DNA from: Pseudoalteromonas sp. T1lg48
GTDB lineage: Bacteria; Pseudomonadota; Gammaproteobacteria; Enterobacterales; Alteromonadaceae
Length of the DNA: 64,000 nt
Assembly (NCBI RefSeq): GCF_002964785.1
Contig: NZ_PQCC01000018.1
Location: 1 to 64,000, forward strand
Direction of reading: 5' to 3'
In this document: one piece after another, positions 1 through 9,871 of the stretch
Numbering within the stretch: the first letter of the stretch is position 1
Layout of the letters: each line of letters begins with the position of its first letter
The notes under the pieces: model-generated
The model's input: only the letters and a program-made list of their open reading frames with translations
Database searches by the model: none
Told to the model about the DNA's origin: nothing
Made by a program: the position numbers and the translations under genes

Positions 1-84
1 CCCCATGCCGAACTCAGAAGTGAAACGAAACAGCGTCGATGATAGTGTGGCATTTGCCATGTGAAAGTAGAACATCGTCAGGGC
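1..84 (+). rRNA. rrf: 5S ribosomal RNA, 3' part (5' end outside window)
   Basis: The first bases match the conserved middle of gammaproteobacterial 5S rRNA (CCCCATGCCGAACTCAGAAG, then GTGAAACG) and continue through a GATAGTGTGG...CCATGTGAAAGTAG stretch typical of helices IV and V. The 5' third lies before the window. The 3' end is placed at about 84 by pairing with the expected first helix, so it may be off by a few bases. It should be the last gene of an rRNA operon entering from the left, and a strong terminator follows. Confidence 0.93.
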
Positions 85-97
85 CTTATTCAGAGAA

Positions 98-126
98 ACC
101 CGTTGCAGCAATGCAGCGGGTTTTTT
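98..126 (+). terminator. rRNA operon terminator after 5S
   Basis: An inverted repeat (AACCCG...CGGGTT with inner TGCA/TGCA pairing) is followed directly by a run of six T. It ends the 5S transcript. A close relative of the same hairpin recurs at 528-553. Confidence 0.85.
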
Positions 127-250
127 GCGTTTGGCGTTTTAAAATTATCAGCCTGGGTGCAATCAATTCATCCATGAAGTATCTCCCCTTCGCGCATCCA
201 TGCGCTCACTTCCTCGAACTGCGAAGCGGGGCTTCGGTTTCTCGTCACCC

Positions 251-370
251 AAACTCAGAAGTGAAACGAAACAGCCGGATGGCCGGCCCCGGCTAGGCGC
301 CCCCGGTCAAAGATAGTGTGGCATTTGCCATGTGAAAGTAGAACATCCTACTTCTTAGCGAGCCAGGGCC
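251..370 (+). pseudogene. Decayed 5S rRNA copy (second module)
   Basis: Bases 252-276 repeat the 5S segment AACTCAGAAGTGAAACGAAA of the intact copy, and 311-347 repeat GATAGTGTGGCATTTGCCAT and what follows. Between them the short helix IV segment is replaced by about 35 GC-rich bases, and another 14 or so bases sit before the terminal CAGGGCC. The normal 5' half of 5S is not recognisable upstream. It is therefore a remnant or a strongly altered 5S gene, not a standard one. It has its own terminator at 384-407. Confidence 0.75.
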
Positions 371-383
371 TTATTATACGAAG

Positions 384-407
384 AACCCAGCCTAGTGCTG
401 GGTTTTT
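384..407 (+). terminator. Terminator of the second 5S module
   Basis: AACCCAG and CTGGGTT pair around a seven-base loop and run into seven T. Confidence 0.8.
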
Positions 408-420
408 TTCGTTTTAAAGA

Positions 421-521
421 CGTGATGTTCTATTTGAACGCCGAAGGCGGCCCGAAGGGCGGAGGGCAGGAGAGCCCGGAGTAAAGTAGGTCATCTTACT
501 GCGTCACGAACCAGGCTCCTA
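421..521 (+). pseudogene. Third, most decayed 5S-like module
   Basis: Only the 3' portion still resembles 5S: GTAAAGTAGGTCATC against GAAAGTAGAACATC, then CCAGGCTCCTATTCAG against CAGGGCCTTATTCAG of the intact copy. The outer bases CGTGA (421-425) and TCACG (504-508) can pair, so it may still fold. The terminator and the bases after it are close to those of the first copy, which supports tandem duplication of a 5S-terminator unit followed by decay. Confidence 0.5.
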
Positions 522-527
522 TTCAGA

Positions 528-553
528 AAAACCCGCTCAATGCAGTGGGTTTT
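528..553 (+). terminator. Terminator of the third 5S module
   Basis: AAACCCGCT pairs with AGTGGGTTT (one G-T pair) and runs into T; the following GCGTTTGG matches the sequence after the first terminator. Confidence 0.8.
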
Positions 554-799
554 TTGCGTTTGGGGTTTTGAAAAGTGTTTGTAGCCTAGCGGAAATGAAT
601 TCAGTCATTCAGCTATCACCTTCCTTAGCCCTACACCTTAAAGTTAGGTAAAAAGTAGGGGAGTATGGTGTTTAAATGAGCTTCTATTTACTTGTTAATT
701 AATCGGGGATTCAGCAAGTTAACTAATCTTGGGTAACCCTTTGCTTTGTTACTGGCTTTGTTTTAGGATCAGGGCATTCACACTAAGGTTTAAGACGAC

Positions 800-1846
800 G
801 TGATCCGTAATTTATTACTGCTACTTATAGTCCTTGGCGCTTGGCCATTGCAGGCAATTGAAGTTAAAGGCTTATATCAATATCGCCAGCCGGTGGAAGA
901 CAAAACCAGAGCTAGTCGCGCTACCGCCAGCCAAAATGCGCTGCTCAATGTTATCGTTAAAGTAACCGGCGACGCTGGAGCATCGGAAAACTCCACCGTG
1001 CGTGCCGCCTTGCCCGATATCGCCAACTACATGACCAAATATGAGTATGCGGACGACAAGGGACAAACGTATTTACGGGTGCAGTTCGACGGTAACAAGG
1101 TCAATGATTTAGTACGTGACGCTGGCTTACCCTTATGGGGTAATCGTCGTCCATTGGTCGTAATTTGGTTGGCAATTGAAGACGGTTGGCGTCGTGAGTT
1201 AATGACCGCAGATTCTTATCCGCAAATTCAAGAATTGCTTGCCGAACGAGCGTCCCGTCGCGGACTTCCCGTGGTGACGCCTTTATTGGATCTACAGGAT
1301 CATCAGCATGTTACCGTTGCGGATGTATGGGGTAACTTCAGTGACTCGCTTGATATCGCCTCTGAACGTTATATGGCTGAGCGTGTCGTCTCTGCGCGCC
1401 TTTATAAGGATGACAATTCCGATGCTTGGGAGGTGGAGTGGCGATTCACCAATGAAGACCAATTTGAAGCTATTAAGCATAAAGGCGACCAGCAGCAGGT
1501 CGTGGTTGATATGGTCGATGCCCTGGCAAGTGCTTTGGCAAGCGAGTACGCCATTGATGCAAGCTCAAGTTATGAAGCGCAACAGCAAACCCTAAAACTC
1601 TATAATACCCGTACCTTTGTCGATATAGAGTATGCTTTGCGTCGATTAAAAAGCCTAAGCGTGGTGACCGATGCTGCGGTGACGCACATTAGTCAGGAAC
1701 GCGTGGAAATACGTATTAGTCACACAGGTGGCGTGGAAGATCTCAAAAAAGCACTTACCCTTGACTCTTACTTTAGCGACTATCGCGATCCGCAGAAATT
1801 CTATTACTCCAATAGTAACGATGACTTAGAGTACGCGTGGCAATAA
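800..1846 (+). CDS. DUF2066 domain-containing exported protein
   Basis: A 348-residue protein starting with GTG, preceded by an AAGG box 11 bases upstream. Residues 1-19 form a signal peptide (hydrophobic stretch, then LQA before IEVKGLYQY). The rest agrees with the DUF2066 family, conserved in Alteromonadales and Vibrionales, including VKVTGDA near residue 53 and a central segment LVVIWLAIEDG. The function is not known; a periplasmic or envelope location is inferred from the signal peptide. It lies three bases before hda, an order seen in related genomes, so the two are probably cotranscribed. No unusual base composition. Confidence 0.85.
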   Translation: MIRNLLLLLIVLGAWPLQAIEVKGLYQYRQPVEDKTRASRATASQNALLNVIVKVTGDAGASENSTVRAALPDIANYMTKYEYADDKGQTYLRVQFDGNKVNDLVRDAGLPLWGNRRPLVVIWLAIEDGWRRELMTADSYPQIQELLAERASRRGLPVVTPLLDLQDHQHVTVADVWGNFSDSLDIASERYMAERVVSARLYKDDNSDAWEVEWRFTNEDQFEAIKHKGDQQQVVVDMVDALASALASEYAIDASSSYEAQQQTLKLYNTRTFVDIEYALRRLKSLSVVTDAAVTHISQERVEIRISHTGGVEDLKKALTLDSYFSDYRDPQKFYYSNSNDDLEYAWQ

Positions 1847-1849
1847 CCT

Positions 1850-2554
1850 ATGATGCTTAGCTCGCAATTAGCGCTGCCGGTTACCTTGCCCGATGATGAA
1901 ACCTACGCCAGTTACTTTGGCGGGGAAGACTCACTGGAGGTTAATCATCTGCAGGCGGCTTTCAATCACCTAAACGAACAGTTTCAATACACCTATTTGT
2001 GCGGTTTAGGTGATTCTGGCAAGTCGCATTTGCTTTATGCAACCTGTGTTCACGCCCAGGAGCTAGGTCTTTCCAGTATGTTGTTATCACTCAGTGAAGT
2101 GCAGCATTATGGCCCTCAGGTGCTAGAGGGAGTCGATGCCCTCGATGTGGTTTGTATCGATGATTTACACCTTATAGCCGGTGATGAAGCCTGGGAAAAA
2201 GCCCTTTTTAACTTCTTTAACCGCTTTAACGAGCCGGGTAAGCTTTTGCTTATCTCCGCCGACCTGTTGCCAGATATGTTGCATTTGGATCTGCCGGATC
2301 TTGAGTCCCGCTTAAAGTGGGGCACGACCTTGCAAATCCGCTCCATGAGCGATGATGATAAGGCGCAGGCACTGACCAACAGAGCCAAGATGCGCGGCCT
2401 GGAACTATCCGATGAATGTGCGCGCTTCTTGCTGACTCGTCTTAGCCGGGACATGCGTGCACTTCTGGATGTGCTTGATACATTGGATCACGCATCCATG
2501 GCAGCACAGCGTAAGCTTACCATTCCTTTTATAAAAGCCACACTAAAGCTGTAG
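1850..2554 (+). CDS. hda: DnaA regulatory inactivator Hda
   Basis: A 234-residue DnaA-related AAA+ protein. With the loaded beta sliding clamp it stimulates ATP hydrolysis by DnaA and so prevents re-initiation of replication. The N-terminus carries a clamp-binding motif (QLALPV, residues 6-11) followed by LPDDETYASYF, as in E. coli Hda. A Walker A-like GLGDSGKSH is near residue 56 and a Walker B VVCIDDLH near residue 98. Length matches the family (233 in E. coli). It starts three bases after the DUF2066 stop codon. Confidence 0.95.
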   Translation: MMLSSQLALPVTLPDDETYASYFGGEDSLEVNHLQAAFNHLNEQFQYTYLCGLGDSGKSHLLYATCVHAQELGLSSMLLSLSEVQHYGPQVLEGVDALDVVCIDDLHLIAGDEAWEKALFNFFNRFNEPGKLLLISADLLPDMLHLDLPDLESRLKWGTTLQIRSMSDDDKAQALTNRAKMRGLELSDECARFLLTRLSRDMRALLDVLDTLDHASMAAQRKLTIPFIKATLKL

Positions 2555-2623
2555 AAACAGCCGCTCGGGGCTAGAATCAACGCGGCCCTTTAGTTATCAT
2601 AAGTGGCTAAATAAACACTTTAA

Positions 2624-3628
<1,005 letters not shown>

Positions 3629-3641
3629 GAGGTCGTGATAA

Positions 3642-6029
3642 ATGAAATTCAGTGAAAAGTGGTTACGCGAATGGGTTAACCCGGCCATCGACGCGAACGA
3701 ACTGGCAGAGCAACTGTCCATGGCAGGCCTTGAGGTAGACGGCGTTGACGCCGCTGCGGGTCAATTTGAAGGCGTGGTTGTGGGTGAAGTGGTTGAGTGT
3801 GGCCAACACCCTGATGCAGATAAACTGCGTGTTACCAAGGTTAACGTAGGTGAAGACGAACTACTCGATATCGTGTGTGGTGCGCCAAACTGTCGCCAAG
3901 GCCTCAAAGTGGCCGTAGCAAAAGTGGGCGCGGTACTTCCTGGCGACTTTAAAATCAAAAAAGCCAAGCTACGCGGCCAGCCTTCACACGGCATGTTATG
4001 TGCGTTTGTAGAATTGGGTATCAGCGAAGAAGGCGACGGCATCATGGAGTTGCCTCTTGATGCGCCTATCGGTCAGGATTTACGTGAATACCTGGCTCTT
4101 GACGACAAGATTATCGATGTTGATTTAACGCCTAACCGAAGCGACTGTTTAGGTATTAAAGGCCTGGCTCGTGAAGTGGGTGTACTAAATAACCTGGACG
4201 TTAAAGAGCTTGAAATTCCTGCGGTTGAACCAACAATCGACGACAAAATTAGCATCGAGCTGGTTAATGAAGAAGCCTGTCCGTGTTACCTTGGCCGTGT
4301 GCTTAAGGGCATTAACCTGGATGCGCAAACACCACTGTGGATGGTTGAAAAGCTTCGTCGCAGCGGCATTCGTTCAATCGATCCGGTTGTAGATGTAACC
4401 AACTATGTGTTGATTGAGCTGGGTCACCCAATGCACGCCTTTGATCTTAATGCCATTGAAGGTGGCATCAAGGTACGTAGCGCGAACGCCGGTGAAGAAC
4501 TGGTATTGCTTGACGGAAACACAGCGAAATTAAACGAGTCGACTTTAGTGATCGCCGATCATAACAAAGCCCTGGCCATGGCCGGTATCTTTGGTGGCGA
4601 GCACTCGGGTGTAACCGAAGAGACCTCAGATATTCTGCTTGAAAGTGCTTTCTTCAACCCAGTTGCGATTGCCGGTCAGGCGCGCAGCTATGGTTTACAC
4701 ACCGATGCCTCACACCGCTATGAGCGTGGTGTGGATTTCGCCCTGCAGCGCGACGCTATGGAGCGTGCCACCGCATTGTTGCTTGAAATCGTTGGCGGTC
4801 AGGCTGGCCCTATCGTAGAAGCGGTTGCCCCTGAGCAATTGCCTAAGGTCACGGCCGTAACGCTTCGTCGCGAGCGTCTCGATCGTGTCATCGGTTATCA
4901 TATCGATGATGAAACGGTCACCAATATCCTGCGCCGCCTGGGCCTGGATGTACAGTTCGAAAACAACACCTGGCAGGCGGATGTGCCTAGCTACCGTTTT
5001 GATATTCGCATCGAAGAAGACCTAATCGAAGAAGTGGCTCGTGTTTTTGGTTACAACAATATTCCTAACGAGGCACCGTTAGCCAAGTTGAATATGACCC
5101 GCCACAATGAAGCCGATGTTGCCATCAAGCGTATGCGCGACACCCTGGTAACCCGTGGCTATCAAGAAGCCATTACCTATAGCTTCGTTGATCCTAAAGT
5201 GCAAAATGCCATTCACGGCGAAGACAATAGCCTGGTTTTACCACACCCGATTTCAATCGAAATGTCGGTGATGCGTAAGTCTTTGATGCCGGGTCTACTT
5301 AACACCTTGGTGTATAACCAGAACCGTCAACAGCCGCGCATTCGTTTCTTCGAGCAAGGACTGAAGTTCATAGCCGATGAGCAAGCCGAAAATGGTGTAT
5401 TGCAGCAGGCCGTGATCGGTGGCGTGGTAGCAGGCAGCTGTTACGGTGAGCATTGGCACCTAGATAGCCGTGCCGCGGATTTCTACGATGTCAAAGGTGA
5501 TGTAGAAGCCTTGTTGGCGCTGTGTAATGACAGTGCGCGCTTTAGCTTTAAGGCTCAGGTGTGTGATGGTTTACACCCAGGTCAAAGCGCGGCCATTTAC
5601 GCCGATGGCGTACAAGTTGGTTTTATCGGTGCATTGCACCCGCAGTTGCATAAGCAACTGGGCATTAATGGCACCGCGTTTGTATTCGAAATTGAAATAG
5701 CCGCGCTAAATAACCGCGTGCTGCCACAGGCAAAGGCTATTTCTAAGTTCCCATCGAACCGTCGCGATATCGCTATTTTAGTCAAAGACGAGGTGAAAGC
5801 CGGTGATGTTTTGGCCGCGATAGAAAAAGTTGGCGGAAATCAATTGGTTGACCTAAACTTATTCGATGTGTATAAGGGCAAAGGTATAGAGCCAGATTAT
5901 AAGAGTTTGGCGATTGCTCTGACACTACAAGCGGTTGATAGAACGCTCGAAGAGAAAGATATCAACCTAGTTGTCGACAACGTCGTAGCCACTTTGGCTA
6001 AAGAGTTTAATGCATCGTTGAGGGACTAG
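3642..6029 (+). CDS. pheT: Phenylalanine-tRNA ligase beta subunit
   Basis: The 795-residue beta subunit, normal length. Visible in order: EMAP-like tRNA-binding domain (about 40-150, [17 protein letters not shown]), B3/B4 editing domain (about 210-390), B5 domain (about 400-470), the catalytic-like core, and the C-terminal anticodon-binding FDX-ACB domain (about 700-795, [14 protein letters not shown]). It binds tRNA and edits mischarged Tyr-tRNA-Phe. It lies between pheS and ihfA, the same order as in enterobacteria. Confidence 0.97.
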   Translation: MKFSEKWLREWVNPAIDANELAEQLSMAGLEVDGVDAAAGQFEGVVVGEVVECGQHPDADKLRVTKVNVGEDELLDIVCGAPNCRQGLKVAVAKVGAVLPGDFKIKKAKLRGQPSHGMLCAFVELGISEEGDGIMELPLDAPIGQDLREYLALDDKIIDVDLTPNRSDCLGIKGLAREVGVLNNLDVKELEIPAVEPTIDDKISIELVNEEACPCYLGRVLKGINLDAQTPLWMVEKLRRSGIRSIDPVVDVTNYVLIELGHPMHAFDLNAIEGGIKVRSANAGEELVLLDGNTAKLNESTLVIADHNKALAMAGIFGGEHSGVTEETSDILLESAFFNPVAIAGQARSYGLHTDASHRYERGVDFALQRDAMERATALLLEIVGGQAGPIVEAVAPEQLPKVTAVTLRRERLDRVIGYHIDDETVTNILRRLGLDVQFENNTWQADVPSYRFDIRIEEDLIEEVARVFGYNNIPNEAPLAKLNMTRHNEADVAIKRMRDTLVTRGYQEAITYSFVDPKVQNAIHGEDNSLVLPHPISIEMSVMRKSLMPGLLNTLVYNQNRQQPRIRFFEQGLKFIADEQAENGVLQQAVIGGVVAGSCYGEHWHLDSRAADFYDVKGDVEALLALCNDSARFSFKAQVCDGLHPGQSAAIYADGVQVGFIGALHPQLHKQLGINGTAFVFEIEIAALNNRVLPQAKAISKFPSNRRDIAILVKDEVKAGDVLAAIEKVGGNQLVDLNLFDVYKGKGIEPDYKSLAIALTLQAVDRTLEEKDINLVVDNVVATLAKEFNASLRD

Positions 6030-6031
6030 AT

Positions 6032-6334
6032 ATGGCGCTTACCAAAGCCGACATAGCTGAACACCTATTTGAGAAGTTGGGGATCAATAAGAAGGATGCC
6101 AAAGAACTAGTTGAAGCGTTTTTTGAAGAAATCCGCTCAGCTTTAGAGAATGGGGAGCAGATCAAGCTTTCTGGCTTTGGCAATTTTGATCTTCGCGATA
6201 AGAAAGAGCGACCGGGTCGTAACCCAAAAACCGGAGAGGATATTCCTATTTCGGCGCGCCGTGTGGTTACCTTCAGGCCCGGGCAAAAACTGAAAACCCG
6301 TGTTGAAGTCGGTACCAGTAAGCTTGAATCTTAA
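6032..6334 (+). CDS. ihfA: Integration host factor alpha subunit
   Basis: A 100-residue HU/IHF-family DNA-bending protein that acts with IhfB at specific sites in replication, recombination and sigma-54 transcription. The conserved arm [18 protein letters not shown] and the following FRPGQKLK are intact. The start is two bases after the pheT stop, with AGGGA eight bases ahead. A strong terminator follows directly. IHF is relevant here because a sigma-54 promoter lies at 18117. Confidence 0.97.
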   Translation: MALTKADIAEHLFEKLGINKKDAKELVEAFFEEIRSALENGEQIKLSGFGNFDLRDKKERPGRNPKTGEDIPISARRVVTFRPGQKLKTRVEVGTSKLES

Positions 6335-6340
6335 TAACAA

Positions 6341-6365
6341 AAAGCAGCCTTAGGGCTGCTTTTTT
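6341..6365 (+). terminator. Terminator of pheST-ihfA
   Basis: AAAGCAGCC and GGCTGCTTT pair around TTAG, followed by a T run. Confidence 0.92.
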
Positions 6366-6656
6366 AATGCCTAAAACGGCAGACATTAGCTGTTTGTGCG
6401 CTTATTTTTGCTGTCAGCGTCTGGTGCTATGTTTTCTACAGCTGATATCTCCAGCCCCTATACCTCAATTTACCATCGCCCATTCTTAGGGTATTTAGTT
6501 AAAGCCAACTAGAGGTGGTTATTGTCGGCGCTTTGCATTAGAATATGGGCGCCCGGCAACAGGCATATTGTCCTTGATCACGCTCTCACTTTGTGGTCTG
6601 AACAATGGAATGCTGGGGTTGATATCCGTTCAAAACAAATTTCAAAGGCAGAAACA
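6366..6656. other. Intergenic region upstream of the GAPDH gene
   Basis: About 290 bases between the ihfA terminator and the GAPDH start. An open frame runs back into it from a TTG at 6522, but the encoded residues do not resemble GAPDH, so it should be untranslated leader and promoter. I see no convincing -35/-10 pair and no HexR-type palindrome. No gene is supported. Confidence 0.5.
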
Positions 6657-8102
6657 ATGACCTTATCTCACGAGCAAGAATACTTAAACAGCTGGCAGGA
6701 ACGCCAAGACTTCGCTGAAAGTATGCAACCTATTATTGGTAAACTGTACCGCAACCGTGGTATCGAAATTGCTGTATATGGCCGTCCGCTAGTAAGCGCC
6801 AGTACTATCGATATCATCAAAGCGCACAAAACCGTCGCTCAATTTGAAGATTCAAAACTGCGTTTACGTGAAAGCTTCCCATTCCTAGAAGCCATTAGCA
6901 AAATGGAGTTAAACTCTGCTCGTATCGATATCGGTAAGTTAGCTTATAACTACCTATACAAAGATGCAGCCAATGGTCGCTCTGTTGAAGAATACCTAAA
7001 CGATGAACTGGCTGAAATCGTTAACGCCGGTTCAGCAAAAGAGCCACGCGACGTAGTACTTTACGGTTTCGGTCGTATCGGTCGTCTGCTAGCTCGTCTA
7101 CTTATCGAAAAATCAGGTCCTTACGCTGATCTTCGCCTTCGTGCCATCGTAGTTCGTGGCGGTAAAGACGGTGACCTTGAAAAGCGTGCCAGCCTGTTGC
7201 GTCGTGATTCAATCCACGGTCCTTTCAACGGTTCAATCACTGTTGATACCGAGCGTAATGCCATTAAAGCAAACGGCAGCTACATCCAGGTTATCTACGC
7301 TAACTCACCAAGCGAAGTTGATTACACAGCTTATGGCATCAAGGATGCACTTGTTGTTGATAACACAGGTATCTGGAAAGACGAAGCTGGCCTGGGCCAA
7401 CACCTTGAAGCAAAAGGCGCGGCAAAAGTACTACTTACCGCTCCTGCTAAAGGCGATATCAAGAACATCGTATACGGTGTTAACAACCAGGATATCAAAC
7501 CTGAAGACAAGATCGTGTGTGCGGCAAGCTGTACTACTAACGCCATCACACCAACCTTGAAGGCTCTTAACGACAAGTTCGGTATTAAAAATGGTCACGT
7601 TGAAACGGTACACTCGTACACCAACGACCAAAACCTAATCGACAACTACCACAAGGCCGAGCGTCGTGGTCGTGCTGCGGCATTGAACATGGTTATTACC
7701 TCTACCGGTGCGGCTAAAGCGGTATCTAAAGCGCTTCCAGAGCTAGAAGGCAAACTAACTGGTAACGCTATCCGCGTACCTACGCCTAACGTTTCAATGG
7801 CTATTTTGAACCTGAACCTTGAAACTGCAACAAACGTTGAAGAGCTAAATGCCTTCCTACGTGACACTGCACTATACTCTGACCTGCGCGACCAAATCGA
7901 TTACACAGCGTCGACAGAAATCGTGTCTACTGACCTTGTAGGCAGCCGTTACGCCGGTGTTGTTGACTCGCAAGCAACGATTGTTGACGGTGACCGCGTA
8001 GTACTTTACGTTTGGTACGATAACGAATTCGGTTACAGCTGTCAGGTTGTACGTTGTATGCAAGACATGGCTGAGGTTACTCACCCAAGCTTGCCACGCT
8101 AA
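6657..8102 (+). CDS. Glyceraldehyde-3-phosphate dehydrogenase, long form
   Basis: A 481-residue GAPDH, about 140 residues longer than the usual type because of an N-terminal extension (1-130) before the NAD-binding Rossmann start VVLYGFGRIGRL. The active-site motif ASCTTNAITP (Cys near residue 295) and the C-terminal WYDNEFGYS are intact. Long GAPDHs of this kind are common in marine gammaproteobacteria. The ATG at 6657 is chosen over an in-frame TTG at 6522 because it has a GGCAG-type binding site and the residues from MTLSHEQEY onward look like the family. A role in glycolysis or gluconeogenesis is inferred; cofactor preference cannot be read. Confidence 0.93.
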   Translation: MTLSHEQEYLNSWQERQDFAESMQPIIGKLYRNRGIEIAVYGRPLVSASTIDIIKAHKTVAQFEDSKLRLRESFPFLEAISKMELNSARIDIGKLAYNYLYKDAANGRSVEEYLNDELAEIVNAGSAKEPRDVVLYGFGRIGRLLARLLIEKSGPYADLRLRAIVVRGGKDGDLEKRASLLRRDSIHGPFNGSITVDTERNAIKANGSYIQVIYANSPSEVDYTAYGIKDALVVDNTGIWKDEAGLGQHLEAKGAAKVLLTAPAKGDIKNIVYGVNNQDIKPEDKIVCAASCTTNAITPTLKALNDKFGIKNGHVETVHSYTNDQNLIDNYHKAERRGRAAALNMVITSTGAAKAVSKALPELEGKLTGNAIRVPTPNVSMAILNLNLETATNVEELNAFLRDTALYSDLRDQIDYTASTEIVSTDLVGSRYAGVVDSQATIVDGDRVVLYVWYDNEFGYSCQVVRCMQDMAEVTHPSLPR

Positions 8103-8122
8103 TAAGCGTAAAGAACAAGACT

Positions 8123-8149
8123 AGCCGACACCGAGTGTCGGCTTTTTTA
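8123..8149 (+). terminator. Terminator of the GAPDH gene
   Basis: AGCCGACA and TGTCGGCT pair around a short loop, followed by six T. Confidence 0.92.
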
Positions 8150-8205
8150 TTGCTAATACTGACTTTCCCAGCATTAGAGTGAGGGAAGGGCCAGGCTATT
8201 GCACT

Positions 8206-8369
8206 AATGCCAATTCTGTTAAGTATGTGATCAGAGATAGCGCTGGATAAATGATGTGATAACAAGGCGGAGTTTTTCTTATATAGTATTCTACATAGAA
8301 AAATTCCAACGCAGTTAGCACGATATTTAGCCCGCTAGAATGATTGGCTATTTAAGTGAATTGGTATAA
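8206..8369. repeat. MITE-like intergenic repeat, copy 1
   Basis: About 164 bases with imperfect terminal inverted repeats (GCCAATTCTGTTAA at the left, TTAAGTGAATTGGTAT at the right) and an inner hairpin formed by TTTTTCTTATATAG and CTACATAGAAAAA. A copy at 42725-42890 is more than 85% identical by eye over its whole length. It codes for nothing. These traits are those of a miniature inverted-repeat element mobilised in trans. Its right end is 16 bases before the start of the carboxypeptidase gene. Confidence 0.85.
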
Positions 8370-8384
8370 CTATAAGGATCAGCA

Positions 8385-9512
8385 ATGAAGATCACCAGTA
8401 ATTTCGACAGTGGTAATATCAAGGTTATCGCTTGTGAAAACCCGATGAATATCCAGCTAGAGATCAATAAGGACAACCAGTCTGATTTTTATCAGTGGTT
8501 CCACTTTCGCCTAGAGACCACGGCATTTGTTGAGCATCGTATTCAGATCAATGAGTTGGCGCAGTCAGCTTATCCAGAAGGCTGGGACGATTACCAGGCA
8601 GTGGCCTCATACGACCGTCAAACCTGGTTCCGCGTGCCTACCCGTTATGAAGACGGAAGCCTAGTCATCGACGTTGAGCCTGAATGTTCACAGATGTTCT
8701 TCGCTTACTTTGCGCCGTATAGCTATGATCGCCACTTGGATTTAGTGTATTGGGCACAAAGCCATGCTATTTGTGAAGCGCAAAACCTGGGCCTAACCCT
8801 GGACGGTCGTGATATGACGGTTCTACGCATCGGTGAGCCGAGTGCAGAAAAGAAAAACATCTGGATCACCGCACGTCAACACCCGGGCGAAACCATGGCC
8901 GAATGGTTCGTTGAAGGCTTGCTACACAAGCTACTGGACGACGAAGACCCCCATGCGGCAGCCTTATTATGCAAGGCCGTGTTCTACATAGTGCCGAACA
9001 TGAACCCAGACGGCAGCGTGCGTGGCCACCTGCGCACCAATGCAGCCGGTGTGAATCTAAACCGTGAATGGGCAACCCCAAGCATGGAAAAGAGCCCGGA
9101 AGTATTCTTGGTGTTGAATAAAATGCGTGAGGTAGGCCTGGATATGTATTTGGATATCCACGGCGATGAAGCCCTGCCTTACAACTTTGTTGCCGGCAGT
9201 GAAGGGATCCCAAGCTATGATGCGCGCCTGGAAGAGTTAGAAAACACCTTTAAGCAAGCGTTGTTGACCATCACGCCAGAGTTCCAGGATGAGTTCGGCT
9301 ACGATAAAGATGCGCCAGGCGAGGCCAACTTGACCGTGGCATCTTGCGCCGTGGGAGAAGAGTTTAAGGCCTTGGCCTACACGGTAGAAATGCCGTTTAA
9401 AGATAACGCCAACCTGCCAGATCTAGATTATGGTTGGTCTGATCGCCGCTCTTATCAGTTTGGCCAGGATACCCTAAGCGCCATCGTTGCTGTGGTCGAT
9501 AAGTTGAGATAA
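8385..9512 (+). CDS. M14 family zinc carboxypeptidase (cytosolic carboxypeptidase-like)
   Basis: A 375-residue metallopeptidase. The N-terminal beta domain (1-125) precedes the catalytic domain, an arrangement of bacterial relatives of the cytosolic carboxypeptidases (M14D). Zinc ligands are visible as HPGE (near 166-169) and the His of DIHGDE (near 260). Substrate residues lie in NPDGS and NLNREW, and the catalytic Glu in YTVEMPF near 345. No signal peptide is present, so it should be cytoplasmic. AAGGATC precedes the ATG. The natural substrate is not known. The repeat at 8206-8369 ends just upstream. Confidence 0.9.
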   Translation: MKITSNFDSGNIKVIACENPMNIQLEINKDNQSDFYQWFHFRLETTAFVEHRIQINELAQSAYPEGWDDYQAVASYDRQTWFRVPTRYEDGSLVIDVEPECSQMFFAYFAPYSYDRHLDLVYWAQSHAICEAQNLGLTLDGRDMTVLRIGEPSAEKKNIWITARQHPGETMAEWFVEGLLHKLLDDEDPHAAALLCKAVFYIVPNMNPDGSVRGHLRTNAAGVNLNREWATPSMEKSPEVFLVLNKMREVGLDMYLDIHGDEALPYNFVAGSEGIPSYDARLEELENTFKQALLTITPEFQDEFGYDKDAPGEANLTVASCAVGEEFKALAYTVEMPFKDNANLPDLDYGWSDRRSYQFGQDTLSAIVAVVDKLR

Positions 9513-9871
9513 TGCGCTAATGCATGGGCATAAGTCATGTCGAGTGCCCATTTAACAGCTTAGCAGCCAATTAAGGCATGCGTCGTATCACGGCCCATGC
9601 CTTTTTTATTACTTTTAACATGGTCAGGATGAATTCTGGTTATACTAGTTTAACGTATTCAAATTAAACGACTTTTATTGTTGAAATACGTGCCAGCAGA
9701 CACCCAAATGCAGTTGGATTGAAAATTAACTGTTAACAAACTTGGGTGGTATAAGTTAATATTCCAAAGGTTGAAGAGTGGGGTAAGTGTGCTAACCGAT
9801 CCTCACTGCCTTATGTCCCGCATTCTCAGTATCGTAACTAAGAATAAAAAATATAATTATAGAGGATATCC
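9513..9871. other. Intergenic region before the AGCS symporter gene
   Basis: Holds the carboxypeptidase terminator (9572-9607) and about 260 AT-rich bases of promoter and leader. A -10-like TATACT lies near 9640. I looked for a glycine riboswitch, often found before such symporters, and do not see its conserved core. No gene is supported. Confidence 0.5.
9572..9607 (+). terminator. Terminator of the M14 carboxypeptidase gene
   Basis: AAGGCATG and CATGCCTT pair across a 15-base loop and run into T. Confidence 0.8.

Noticed and set aside
39..296. Open frame of 85 codons across the 5S region
   Set aside because: It runs through 5S rRNA and its terminator and has no binding site or family resemblance.
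6522..6656. Longer GAPDH from a TTG start
   Set aside because: The extra 45 residues do not resemble GAPDH, and the ATG at 6657 has a binding site and matches long-form GAPDH.
9608..9871. Glycine riboswitch before the AGCS symporter gene
   Set aside because: The conserved glycine aptamer core is not present; only AT-rich promoter-like sequence is seen.
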